From JBEKHI01 sp050012355 (GTDB taxonomy: Bacteria; Actinomycetota; Actinomycetes; Streptosporangiales; Streptosporangiaceae), in the NCBI GenBank assembly GCA_050012355.1, contig JBEKHI010000030.1:1-36015 (forward strand): a DNA stretch of 36,015 nt, given 5' to 3'. The translations under genes were made by a program, and so were the position numbers. The notes beneath the pieces were generated by a model. The model searched no databases. It was not told the DNA's origin and worked only from the letters and a program-made list of their open reading frames with translations. Below, piece after piece: positions 15,955 through 26,511 of this stretch (position 1 is the first letter of the stretch; each line of letters starts with the position of its first letter).

Positions 15955-17586
15955 CTAGCCCATGTGCGGGTACCGGTAGTCCGTCGCCGGCACGAAAGTC
16001 TCCTTGATGGTACGCGCGGATACCCAGCGGATCAGGTTGAACACCGAACCCGCCTTGTCGTCGGTCCCGCTGGCCCGGGCGCCACCGAACGGCTGCTGCC
16101 CGACGACCGCGCCGGTCGGCTTGTCGTTGACGTAGAAGTTGCCCGCGCTGTAGCGCAGCCGGTCCGAGGCCGCCGCGATCGCGTACCGGTCGGTGCCGAG
16201 CACCGCGCCGGTCAGCGCGTACGGCGCGATGTCGGCCGCCTGGTCGACCGTCGCGGCGAACGCCTCGTCCGGGTACACGTGAACGGCCAGGATCGGGCCG
16301 AAGTACTCGGTGCTGAACGCCTCGTCGGCCGGGTCGCTGATCTCCAGCACGGTCGGCTTGACGAAGTAGCCGGTGCTGTCATCGACCGTGCCGCCGGTGA
16401 GGAAGCTGACCGCCGGGCGGGTGTTCGCCCGCTCGAACGCGTCGCGGTGCTTGGCGACGGCGCGCTCGTCGATGACCGCGCCGAGGAACAGCGACAGGTC
16501 GCTGGCCACGTCACCCATCGTGAGCTGCTCGGTTGCCGCGGCCAGTTCGTCCCGGACACCGCCGTCCCACAGCGAGCGCGGGATGTAGGCACGGGAGGCG
16601 GCCGAGCACTTCTGGCCCTGGTACTCGAAGGCGCCGCGGACCAGGGCGGGCACGATGATGTCCCGGTCGGCCGACGGGTGCGCGATCACGAAGTCCTTGC
16701 CGCCGGTCTCCCCTACCAGCCGCGGGTAGTCGCGGTAGTTCGCGATGTTGCTGCCGATGGTCCGCCAGAGGTGCTGGAAGGTGCCGGTGGAGCCGGTGAA
16801 GTGGATGCCCGCGAGATCGGGGTGAGTCAGTGCCACCCGCGAGACGGCCTGGCCGTCGCCGGTCACCATGTTGATCACGCCGGGCGGCAGGCCAGCGACC
16901 TCGAGCAGCCGCATGATGTAGTGCGCCGCGAGCTGCTGGGTCGGCGACGGCTTCCAGACCACGACGTTGCCGAGCAGCGCCGGGGCGGTGGGCAGGTTGC
17001 CCGCGATGGAGGTGAAGTTGAACGGGGTGATCGCCAGCACGAACCCTTCAAGCGGCCGGTACTCCAGCCGGTTCCAGGTGCCAGGAGCGGACTCGGGTTG
17101 CTCGGACAGCAACTGCCTGGCGTATGCCACGTTGTACCGCCAGAAGTCGATCAGCTCGCACGCCGCGTCGATCTCCGCCTGGAACGGGTTCTTGGACTGG
17201 CCGAGGACGGTGGCCGCGTTCAGGGTGGGCCGCCAGGGACCGGCCAGCAGGTCGGCCGCCTTCAGGAAGATCGCCGCCCGGTCGTCGAAGCTCAGCGCCC
17301 GCCACTGCGGTGCGGCATCGCGCGCCGCCGCAATGGCCTGGGCTACCTCGGCGTCGGTCGCGTTGGGGGTGACACCGAGCACATGGCGGAAATTGTGCGG
17401 CTGGACGACCTCGATGCGCTCGCCGTCGCCCATCACCGGCCGACCGCCGATGGTCATCGTCAGATCGGCCCGGTCCCCGGCCAGATCCTTGATCCGTGAC
17501 TCAAGGGCGGCGCGCTCGTGGCTGCCTGGTGTGTATTGCTTGATCGGCTCGTTAGCCGGAAACGGGACCTTGGTGACGGCATCCAT
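15955..17586 (-). CDS. pruA: L-glutamate gamma-semialdehyde (P5C) dehydrogenase
   Basis: This NAD-dependent aldehyde dehydrogenase performs the last step of proline (and arginine/ornithine) degradation, making glutamate. The 543-residue length fits the stand-alone PruA family. The general-base glutamate is E293 in VGETGGKDF, the catalytic cysteine is C327 in YQGQKCSAASR, and the cofactor-binding stretch is ITPFNFTSIAGNLPTAPALLGNVVVWKPS at about 187-214. The C-terminus shows FYVNDKPTGAVVGQQPFGGARASGTDDKAG. AAGGGG precedes the ATG. The HAD-like gene follows with overlapping signals. Proline dehydrogenase is not in the window. The glutamate product is the substrate of the dehydrogenase encoded at 8152-12930. 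Confidence 0.97.
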   Translation of the reverse strand: MDAVTKVPFPANEPIKQYTPGSHERAALESRIKDLAGDRADLTMTIGGRPVMGDGERIEVVQPHNFRHVLGVTPNATDAEVAQAIAAARDAAPQWRALSFDDRAAIFLKAADLLAGPWRPTLNAATVLGQSKNPFQAEIDAACELIDFWRYNVAYARQLLSEQPESAPGTWNRLEYRPLEGFVLAITPFNFTSIAGNLPTAPALLGNVVVWKPSPTQQLAAHYIMRLLEVAGLPPGVINMVTGDGQAVSRVALTHPDLAGIHFTGSTGTFQHLWRTIGSNIANYRDYPRLVGETGGKDFVIAHPSADRDIIVPALVRGAFEYQGQKCSAASRAYIPRSLWDGGVRDELAAATEQLTMGDVASDLSLFLGAVIDERAVAKHRDAFERANTRPAVSFLTGGTVDDSTGYFVKPTVLEISDPADEAFSTEYFGPILAVHVYPDEAFAATVDQAADIAPYALTGAVLGTDRYAIAAASDRLRYSAGNFYVNDKPTGAVVGQQPFGGARASGTDDKAGSVFNLIRWVSARTIKETFVPATDYRYPHMG

Positions 17587-17676
17587 GACGTTTTGCCCCT
17601 TGTGAGAGTTTTTGTCGGTCGGACTCCTATTATTGCCGGTTGTTAAATGCCCGTTGGGGCACCGAAAATTCCCAGG

Positions 17677-18156
17677 TCAAAGCTCGGAGAGCTCCTGGGT
17701 GGCGTACCAGAGGAGGTCGTGGCCTTCAGCGCCGTCGACGGTGAACGCGGCGTCGTCATCGCCCGCGTCGGCTGCCTCGACCGCGGCCGCGGCGGCGGCC
17801 ACGTCAGGCTCTGCTTCGGCGCCGTCCACGTGGCCGGCCGCGATCCACTTGACGGGGATGTCCACGGTCACCGTGACCTCGGCCGGGTCCGGATCCCCCG
17901 CCGGGCGGTGCACCGACTCGGCGGGAACCTCGGCGGCCAGCACGACCCGGCGGGGCGGCGCGGTCCCCAGCAGGCGCAGCGAGGCGCGAGCGGCGGCCGA
18001 CATCGCGGCGTACTCAAGTTCTTCTTCATCACCGCTGGCGTACGCCTCACGTAGCGCCGGGGTGACCGCGAAGCCCGCCAGTGGTGCCTGGCTGATGGCA
18101 CCGGACCGTAGCACCTCGGTGAGCAACGGCAATGTCGACGGCAGATAGACCCGCAT
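17677..18156 (-). CDS. DUF6912-type actinobacterial protein
   Basis: The function is unknown. The 159-residue sequence starts MRVYLPSTLPLLTEVLRSG and contains AVTPALREAYASGDEEELEYAAMSAAARASLRLL, a pattern familiar from the small actinobacterial family DUF6912. The family name is given from recall, not from a search. The middle part forms a short beta-rich segment (RRVVLAAEVPAES, VTVTVDIPVKW), followed by an acidic Ala-rich stretch and the ending DLLWYATQELSEL. Its ATG is only 5 nt downstream of the vsr stop, so the two are probably translated together. Confidence 0.75.
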   Translation of the reverse strand: MRVYLPSTLPLLTEVLRSGAISQAPLAGFAVTPALREAYASGDEEELEYAAMSAAARASLRLLGTAPPRRVVLAAEVPAESVHRPAGDPDPAEVTVTVDIPVKWIAAGHVDGAEAEPDVAAAAAAVEAADAGDDDAAFTVDGAEGHDLLWYATQELSEL

Positions 18157-18161
18157 GGACG

Positions 18162-18626
18162 TCAGCCTACGGGTCCGCCGAGCACCGCGATCACGGCGGC
18201 CACTGCGTCCTCAATCGGCACGTGCTCCCACAGCCGCACCACCTGCCAGCCGCCCTCGGCCAGCGCAACGTCGTTGGCACGGTCCCGGTCGACGTTGCGC
18301 TGCAGCTTCGGGGACCAGTACCACTCGTTGTTCTTCGGCTTGGAGCCGTGCTCGGGGCACGCGTGCCAGAAACAGCCGTCCACGAACACCGCGACCCGGC
18401 GCGCGGTGAAGACGATGTCCGGCCGCACTCGCCGCCCATCGGACAAATCCAGCCGGTGGTCCTTGCGGTACCGGTAACCACGCGCGTGCAGTGCCCGGCG
18501 TAGCGCCATTTCCGGTTTGGTGTCGCTGCGCCGGTTGGCCTTCATATTTGCCGAACGACCTGGGCTAATCGGCAGCGGATACCGTTTCCCCGCGGGGACG
18601 GGATCCGGGGCGGTTGCGGACGCCAT
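18162..18626 (-). CDS. vsr: Very short patch repair (Vsr) mismatch endonuclease
   Basis: Vsr nicks DNA 5' of the T in T:G mismatches made by deamination of 5-methylcytosine. The 154-residue protein shows the family pattern: MKANRRSDTKPEMALRRALHARGYRYRKD at about 28-56, the metal-binding aspartate in RPDIVF, the VDGCFWHACPEHG stretch carrying zinc ligands, and NVDRDRANDVALAEGGWQVVRLWEH. It is nearly full length for Vsr. The start is uncertain: ATG 18626 has no clear ribosome-binding site, and a start near MKANRRS is possible. No C5-cytosine methyltransferase is seen in the window. Vsr proteins lie beside or away from their methylase in different genomes. Confidence 0.9.
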   Translation of the reverse strand: MASATAPDPVPAGKRYPLPISPGRSANMKANRRSDTKPEMALRRALHARGYRYRKDHRLDLSDGRRVRPDIVFTARRVAVFVDGCFWHACPEHGSKPKNNEWYWSPKLQRNVDRDRANDVALAEGGWQVVRLWEHVPIEDAVAAVIAVLGGPVG

Positions 18627-18662
18627 GGCCGAAGCCTAGACCAGTTGGCATCGGGTTGCGTC

Positions 18663-18691
18663 TTGTTACGACAGCGTCAATTCCCTACATT
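18663..18691 (+). promoter_or_regulatory. Probable promoter of the SsuCBA-type operon
   Basis: TTGTTA (18663-18668) and TACATT (18686-18691) are spaced by 17 bp, a fair sigma-70-type promoter, in the region divergent from vsr. GTTAC-N6-GTCAA (18665-18680) overlaps the -35 box and resembles a GTNAC-type site with one mismatch. Confidence 0.4.
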
Positions 18692-18731
18692 GTCAGTTGC
18701 CATTATGGACAAGTTGGGGCATGATTGGCCC

Positions 18732-19622
18732 GTGTCGACTTCAACCGACTCATCCCAGGCCAGTGCGGCGGCAGACGCCGACGCCACCAACCAGCTCCCC
18801 ATCTTCTCGGCGGAGATCGCGCCAAGATCGCTGCCTGCTGGCCTCAACAGGCACCGCATGCCGGGCTGGGCCAGGCTGATCAGCCCTATCCTCCTTGTAG
18901 CGCTCTGGCAGCTGCTCAGCAGTTACAAGGTGATCCCGGCCACCAAGCTGGACTCGCCCGCCACGATCGTGCACGAGGCGTACATCCTGATCACCACCAA
19001 CTCACCGGCGTACGGGACGTTGCAGAATTCGCTGCTCGTCTCGTTCGAGCGGTGGATCGTCGGCTGCTCGATCGGCGTCGTGGTCGGTGTGCTGCTCGGG
19101 CTGGTCTCCGGGCTGAGCCGGTTCGGCGAGGCGGGCCTGGACCCGATCCTGCAGGCACTGCGCAGCGTCCCGCTGCTCGGCCTGGTGCCGCTGTTCATCG
19201 TCTGGTTCGGCATCGGCGAGCTACCCAAGGTACTGCTGGTGACGTTGGCGGCCTTGTTCCTGATGTACGTGAACACGTTCGCCGGTATCCGCGGCGTGGA
19301 CCCGAAGCTCCACGAACTCAGCCACGTGCTCGGGCTGAAACGCGGCGAGCTGATCAGGCACATCGTGCTGCCGGGGGCGTTGCGGCAGATCCTGACCGGG
19401 TTGCGGTTGTCAGTGGTCGCGTCGCTGCTCGCCTTGGTCGTCGCCGAGCAGATCAACGCCAACGCCGGACTCGGGTACCTGATTACGCAGGGTCAGAATT
19501 TCCTGCAGACCGACGTGATCATGGTCGCCCTGATCGTCTACGCCATCCTCGGACTACTCGCCGACTGGGGCATCCGGCTCGTGGAAAGGAAGGCGCTCGC
19601 GTGGCGCAAGGAGTTCAGCTGA
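18732..19622 (+). CDS. ssuC: ABC transporter permease, SsuC/TauC/NrtB type
   Basis: This is the membrane channel of an importer for sulfonate-, taurine-, nitrate- or pyrimidine-precursor-like substrates; the exact substrate is not readable. The 296-residue protein from GTG 18732 has a hydrophilic N-terminus, then about six membrane helices (ISPILLVALWQLLSS; IVGCSIGVVVGVLLGLVSGL; LLVTLAALFLMYVNTF; the C-terminal VIMVALIVYAILGLLADW). The ATPase-contacting EAA loop is HELSHVLGLKRGELIRHIVLPGALRQILTGL. An in-frame ATG at 18705 is an alternative start. Its last 22 nt overlap the ATPase gene. Confidence 0.88.
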   Translation: MSTSTDSSQASAAADADATNQLPIFSAEIAPRSLPAGLNRHRMPGWARLISPILLVALWQLLSSYKVIPATKLDSPATIVHEAYILITTNSPAYGTLQNSLLVSFERWIVGCSIGVVVGVLLGLVSGLSRFGEAGLDPILQALRSVPLLGLVPLFIVWFGIGELPKVLLVTLAALFLMYVNTFAGIRGVDPKLHELSHVLGLKRGELIRHIVLPGALRQILTGLRLSVVASLLALVVAEQINANAGLGYLITQGQNFLQTDVIMVALIVYAILGLLADWGIRLVERKALAWRKEFS

Positions 19623-20332
19623 CCACCACCGAGGCGGCGTCAGTTCGCGGACTGACGCGGACATTCGGCGACCGCAAGGTGCTTGATGACCTCGATCTGG
19701 ATATCAGCAACGGCGAATTCGTGGCATTGATCGGGCGCAGCGGAACCGGGAAGTCCACGCTGCTGCGGGTGCTCGCGGGACTGGACCGTGAGGCCACCGG
19801 GCAGGTTGAGGTTCCCGGGTCCGTCGCGGTGGCGTTCCAGGAACCACGCCTCGTCCCGTGGAAAAAAGTGCTCGCCAACGTCACGCTCGGGTTGCGGGCA
19901 CCCGACGCGCAGGCAACCGGGCGCACTGCCCTGGAAGAAGTCGAGCTGTCCGGTAGAGCGGACGCGTGGCCGCTGACGCTATCCGGCGGCGAGGCGCAGC
20001 GTGCCTCGCTGGCGCGGGCGCTGGTACGGGAACCGAGTCTGCTGCTGCTCGACGAGCCGTTCAGCGCGCTCGACGCGCTGACCAGGATCACGATGCACCG
20101 GCTGGTGCTCAACCTGTGGCGGCAGCACCGTCCGGCGGTGCTGCTGGTCACGCACGACGTGGACGAGGCGCTCGAGCTCGCTGACCGGGTGCTCGTCCTC
20201 GGTGAAGGCAAGATCATCCACTCCGCGCGGATTGAGCTGGAGCGCCCACGGCACCGGGATCATCCCGACCTGGTGGCGCTGCGGCTGCGCCTGCTCACCG
20301 AGCTGGGCGTTCCAGCGGATTCAGCTGATTGA
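19601..20332 (+). CDS. ssuB: ABC transporter ATPase, SsuB/TauB/NrtD type
   Basis: This is the energising subunit of the importer. The start is taken at GTG 19601, inside the end of the permease gene, with AAGGAAGG 8 nt upstream. It gives 243 residues, the family length. Walker A GRSGTGKST is at 45-53, the Q-loop in VAFQEPRLVPWKKVLANV is the wording characteristic of this subfamily, the signature is LSGGEAQRASLARAL, Walker B is LLLLDEPFSALD and the H-loop is LLVTHDVDEALELADRV. A longer open frame upstream in this phase is the shadow of the permease gene. Confidence 0.93.
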   Translation: MAQGVQLTTTEAASVRGLTRTFGDRKVLDDLDLDISNGEFVALIGRSGTGKSTLLRVLAGLDREATGQVEVPGSVAVAFQEPRLVPWKKVLANVTLGLRAPDAQATGRTALEEVELSGRADAWPLTLSGGEAQRASLARALVREPSLLLLDEPFSALDALTRITMHRLVLNLWRQHRPAVLLVTHDVDEALELADRVLVLGEGKIIHSARIELERPRHRDHPDLVALRLRLLTELGVPADSAD

Positions 20333-20344
20333 GAAAGGCAATTC

Positions 20345-21367
20345 GTGACACCACATATTGACAGACGGACCTTCGGGACATCCGCGATTCTCGTGGCCGC
20401 GGGCGGGCTGCTAGCGGCGTGTTCCTCATCGTCGTCACCCAGCGCCTCCAGCACTGCGACCCCGTCGAGCACCCCGTCCGTGGACCTGTCCTCGGTCACG
20501 CTAAACGTTGGCGACCAGAAGGGCACCGGAGCTGAGGCCGTGCTCACGGCGGCGGGCCTGCTTAGCACGCTGCCGTTCAAGGTGTCCTGGTCGGACTTCA
20601 CCTCCGGCCCGCCCATCATGGAGGCCGCGGCCTCCGGCTCGGTCGACGTCGGCGGGGTCGGCGACCTGCCGCCGGTGTTCGCCGCGGCCGGCGGCGAGGC
20701 GATCACGATCGTCGGAGCCCGGGTAGCCGTCAACGGAGACCAGGACGCCATCCTCGTGCCCAAGGGTTCGTCCATAACGTCGATTTCCGAGCTCAAGGGC
20801 AAGAAGATCGCCTACGGCAGCGGAAGTTCCGCCAACTACCAGCTCCTGACGGTGCTGAAGAAGGCCGGGCTGACCACCAAGGACGTCACGCTGGTGAACC
20901 TGCAGCCAGCGGAGGCGCTGGCCGCGTTCACCTCCGGCGACGTCGACGCGTGGGGCATCTGGCCACCGTATGTGCAGTACGCCCAGTCGCTGGGGGCGAC
21001 GGTCATCGCGACCGGTTCCGATTACGGCAACCCGTACTCATTCCAGGTCGCCTCAAAGGCGGCGGTGGCAGACACTTCGAAGGCCGCGGCGCTCAAGGTC
21101 TACCTGGCCACCCTCAACAAGGCCTACGCCTGGACGGCGAACAACACGAACGCGTGGGCCACCGCCTGGGCCAAGGTCGCCGGATATTCGATATCCGTGA
21201 TGGACAAGGCCGCCGCCATCGACAAGCAGACGCCGGTGGCCATCGACTCCTCGGTTATCTCCTCCGAGCAGAACCTGGTCGACGTGTGCTACGCGGCCGG
21301 CCTCATCCCCAGCAAGATTGACATCACCGACTACATCACGACCCAGTTCAACGACACGGTCTCCTGA
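20345..21367 (+). CDS. ssuA: Substrate-binding lipoprotein, SsuA/NMT1 type
   Basis: This is the extracytoplasmic receptor of the importer. The 340-residue product starts at GTG with GAGAAAGG upstream. Its N-terminus has DRRTFGTSAILVAAGGLLAACS: a twin-arginine-like pair, a hydrophobic stretch and a lipobox (LAAC), so the mature protein is lipid-anchored. A Ser-rich linker follows. The body shows the NMT1/SsuA pattern: IMEAAASGSVDVGGVGDLPPVFAAAGG, AILVPKGSSITSISELKGKKIAYGSGSSANYQLL, LQPAEALAAFTSGDVDAWGIWPPYVQYAQ. These are very like aliphatic-sulfonate binding proteins. The gene is 12 nt after the ATPase gene and closes the operon. Confidence 0.9.
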   Translation: MTPHIDRRTFGTSAILVAAGGLLAACSSSSSPSASSTATPSSTPSVDLSSVTLNVGDQKGTGAEAVLTAAGLLSTLPFKVSWSDFTSGPPIMEAAASGSVDVGGVGDLPPVFAAAGGEAITIVGARVAVNGDQDAILVPKGSSITSISELKGKKIAYGSGSSANYQLLTVLKKAGLTTKDVTLVNLQPAEALAAFTSGDVDAWGIWPPYVQYAQSLGATVIATGSDYGNPYSFQVASKAAVADTSKAAALKVYLATLNKAYAWTANNTNAWATAWAKVAGYSISVMDKAAAIDKQTPVAIDSSVISSEQNLVDVCYAAGLIPSKIDITDYITTQFNDTVS

Positions 21368-21377
21368 CTGTCTGACG

Positions 21378-21411
21378 AAGGTCCCGCGTCGCTTGGGCGG
21401 CGCGGGACCTT
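21378..21411 (+). terminator. Terminator of the SsuCBA-type operon
   Basis: AAGGTCCCGCG and CGCGGGACCTT form a perfect 11-bp stem 11 nt after the ssuA-like stop, followed by TCGCCTTTCG. A second hairpin, CCGGGGG-TCGT-CCCCCGG (21427-21444), follows at once and may reinforce it. Confidence 0.8.
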
Positions 21412-21513
21412 CGCCTTTCGGGGGCTCCGGGGGTCGTCCCCCGGGTAGGCAGAGCGGGGGCCGTTGCGCTGGCCCGGCCAGAATGTCAGTGCTGCGGAGT
21501 ACAACTAGTTGCC

Positions 21514-21951
21514 ATGTCAGCAGCACTCAGCGCACGGCTCGTGACGGTCCCCGACGCGGCCCCGCCCTATGACGGCGAGCCGGCCTCGGACGTGCCGAGG
21601 GCTGCGTTGCCGTCGCCCGCTCCGGCTACGTGTGTACCCGTCCCGGTCGCCGACGACGACCCGGTGATCAGATTCGCGCACGTTCTAGTCGAGGCCATCG
21701 CCGGCTCCCGGTCGGTACGCCAGCTTGCCCCGTTCATGACACAGCGAGCCGGCTTGCACCTGCGGCGAGTCGGTCCGCTCTTCGCGGGCTCGCGGCCACG
21801 GGTGCTGCGGGTGCTCACCACCCGGCCAGCACCCGAGGTGGCGGAGGCCACCGTCATCGTGTCGTGCGATCAGCGCGCCCGGGCGCTCGCGCTCCGGCTG
21901 GAACGCCAAGAGCCCGGGCGCTGGATCTGCACCGACATCGAGGCTGGCTAG
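21514..21951 (+). CDS. Rv3235-type (DUF6459) protein
   Basis: The molecular function is unknown. The 145-residue protein has a Pro/Ala-rich N-terminal third, then a compact domain: DPVIRFAHVLVEAIAGSRSVRQLAPFMTQRAGLHLRRVG ... RVLRVLTTRPAPEVAEATVIVSCDQRARALALRLERQEPGRWICTDIEAG. This is the pattern of the actinobacterial Rv3235 family, which in many genomes sits beside secA, as here. Its stop is 3 nt from the secA stop, so the two genes converge with almost no spacer. No clear ribosome-binding site is seen before ATG 21514. Confidence 0.85.
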   Translation: MSAALSARLVTVPDAAPPYDGEPASDVPRAALPSPAPATCVPVPVADDDPVIRFAHVLVEAIAGSRSVRQLAPFMTQRAGLHLRRVGPLFAGSRPRVLRVLTTRPAPEVAEATVIVSCDQRARALALRLERQEPGRWICTDIEAG

Positions 21952-21954
21952 CGG

Positions 21955-24951
<2,997 letters not shown>

Positions 24952-25180
24952 TTCTCGTCGTGCTCCTCGCGGATCGTCTGAACTGTCAGGGCCGCCCCGC
25001 CGACCGCGTCAGGCCCGGCGCTGGCGTAGCATCGCCCCGGAAGTCATCGTAGGCGACTCAGGGCCAGAAGCCGAGTCCGTATGGCCGGCCCGGCGAGGAT
25101 AGCTGCGCGGGGGCCGGCTGCGAGCCCTCGCCGACACTGCACGACAATAGTGCCAACCACAGCCTGGAGGAGGAACCGTC

Positions 25181-25450
25181 GTGGCGGATCAGACCGGGTC
25201 GGGCACCCTGACCGACGCCGTAGGAGGCTTGCCCGAGGTCTCCCCGCACGGGAGCGCGGACGAAAAGTACCACCACGGTCGCCCGATCTCCTGGGTTGGC
25301 GTGGTGATTGTCATCATCGGTTTCGTCGTGGGCGGAATCGCCATGGTTCCCGGCCCCAAGTGGTGGCTGTTCTGGACCGGTACGGGAATCGCCGTAGTCG
25401 GCCTGCTCATCCTCGCCTTCGCGCGCACGTTCGACACCGACTGGTACTGA
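25181..25450 (+). CDS. HGxxPAAW-like small membrane protein
   Basis: The function is unknown. The 89-residue protein has a hydrophilic N-terminal part ending HHGRPISW, a variant of the HGxxPAAW motif of a small actinobacterial membrane family, followed by two membrane helices (about 38-56 and 64-82) and a short DTDWY tail. The GTG start has a strong GGAGGAGG at 7-8 nt spacing. It is divergent from secA across a 229-bp region and is followed by paired hairpins. Confidence 0.8.
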   Translation: MADQTGSGTLTDAVGGLPEVSPHGSADEKYHHGRPISWVGVVIVIIGFVVGGIAMVPGPKWWLFWTGTGIAVVGLLILAFARTFDTDWY

Positions 25451-25470
25451 CGGGTTCCCGGCTTCTTACC

Positions 25471-25512
25471 GGGGGCCCTTCGGGCTCTTTCCTGGGGCCT
25501 TCGGGCTTTTTC
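25471..25512 (+). terminator. Paired short hairpin terminators
   Basis: Two similar units follow the membrane-protein stop: GGGGGCCCTTCGGGCTCTTT and GGGGCCTTCGGGCTTTTT. The second is a GCC-UUCG-GGC tetraloop hairpin with a T-run. The near-identical tandem units suggest duplication of a terminator. Confidence 0.65.
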
Positions 25513-25513
25513 C

Positions 25514-25565
25514 TCGTTGATGCCGCACCCACCAGGAAAGAGTCTGGTTAGTGCAGCACTGACCA
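25514..25565. repeat. Dispersed repeat family 2, copy 2 (52 bp)
   Basis: It has the same 52-bp length and orientation as the copy at 34096-34147, matching 38 of 52 positions by hand count. The right part TTAGTGCAGCACTGACCA is the best conserved. The left arm has diverged and pairs less well. It lies in the intergenic stretch between two convergent genes. Confidence 0.7.
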
Positions 25566-25879
25566 GGAACGGCGTCCGGGGTCGGCGACCACGCCAGCAC
25601 CACGACTAACAGCAGCACCTCGTCCCTCACTGGAGACTTGACCTTCCTCCGGATGAGCCACGCGCTGACCGTAAGCCCGAGCCTGCGGCCGCGGCCCAAG
25701 CCCGCTGGGCGGTGACCACTCACTTCTCCCGGGTTCGCACACCTTTACCGTCCGCAATGTCCGGGTATGTCGGGCAGTCCGGGTGCATTAACCCGGGATA
25801 AGACGCCGCTGCACCCTCTGGGGCCGGGAAGCGTGGCAACAACCCAGCCTTAGCCGTATCCGTAGCCGCTGGGCGGCGG
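25566..25879. other. Gene-free stretch
   Basis: No family is recognisable on either strand; the short open frames are GC-rich accidents. It forms the 3' side of the Nudix gene. Nothing else of note was seen. Confidence 0.4.
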
Positions 25880-26353
25880 CTAGACGGGGGTTACCTCTAT
25901 GGTCGCCACTGTCGCGCAATCGGCAGCGAAGACCGCCGCCACACGAACGCGGTCGCCAGCCACGACCTTCGGCAGCCAGTAACGGGCGTCGTCCCACATG
26001 TCGTCTAGCGGCAGCGCGTCCGTCGGCCACCAGCGGGGCTCGATCTCGTCCGATTCCACCACTTCGCCCGACCAGCGCTGCGTGGCGAAGACCCTGGCGT
26101 CTTGGTCCCACGCCGGACGAGCCGGGAACCGGTATGTGATCCAGGCCACTTTGGTCAGATCTTGCTGGGCGACTTGCAGCCCGGTTTCCTCGGCGACCTC
26201 GCGGGCGGCGGCTTCGACCGGCCGCTCCCCCGGTTCCACCTTCCCACCGGGCCCGACGATCCTGCCCTCGCCGAAACCGCGCTTCTTCCGGCCCAGCAGC
26301 ACCTGTCCATCACGAACCAGGAAGCACAAGCACATCATCGGCGGCGGGTTCAC
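25880..26353 (-). CDS. MTH1-like Nudix hydrolase (probable oxidised-nucleotide diphosphatase)
   Basis: Nudix enzymes of this type hydrolyse oxidised purine nucleoside triphosphates such as 8-oxo-dGTP, keeping them out of DNA. The Nudix box is complete (GGKVEPGERPVEAAAREVAEETGL). The flanking text VLLGRKKRGFGEGRIVGPGGKVEPGE, VESDEIEPRWWPTDALPLDDMWDDARYWLP is close to animal MTH1, including the FGxGR and DDMWxDxxYW segments that line its purine pocket. The start is placed at GTG 26353 (157 residues), because a longer frame begins inside the family 1 repeat. CATACT ends 6 nt before this GTG, so a leaderless mRNA is possible. Downstream ATG codons at 26338 and 26335 are alternatives. It is divergent from the YcaQ-like gene. 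Confidence 0.9.
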   Translation of the reverse strand: MNPPPMMCLCFLVRDGQVLLGRKKRGFGEGRIVGPGGKVEPGERPVEAAAREVAEETGLQVAQQDLTKVAWITYRFPARPAWDQDARVFATQRWSGEVVESDEIEPRWWPTDALPLDDMWDDARYWLPKVVAGDRVRVAAVFAADCATVATIEVTPV

Positions 26354-26383
26354 CGTGCCAGTATGCCCGAGGGGGCAGTACCA

Positions 26384-26439
26384 CCCCATGGATGGCCCAC
26401 CGCTGGGGCTATGACGCTATCGATGGCCCATCGCTGGGG
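26384..26439. repeat. Dispersed repeat family 1, copy C (56 bp)
   Basis: Two direct half-units, GATGGCCCACCGCTGGGG and GATGGCCCATCGCTGGGG, are separated by CTATGACGCTATC. The copy is 51/56 identical to the reverse complement of 169-224. It sits between two divergent genes, and open frames of both would begin inside it, which misplaces their starts if taken at face value. Confidence 0.8.
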
Positions 26440-26511
26440 TTGCGGCCCGGAGGCGGAATGTCAGACCGGCTGACTAGAGTCGGGGGCGTGATAGGTGGAA
26501 CGCCCGTCGTT

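Noticed and set aside
15964..17499. 511-codon plus-strand open frame opposite pruA
   Set aside because: It mirrors the codons of pruA, matches no family, and has shadow-frame composition.
26354..26487. Start codons of the Nudix and YcaQ-like genes inside the family 1 repeat
   Set aside because: The extra residues are translations of the repeat (such as AHRWGYDAIDGPSLG) and not family sequence.
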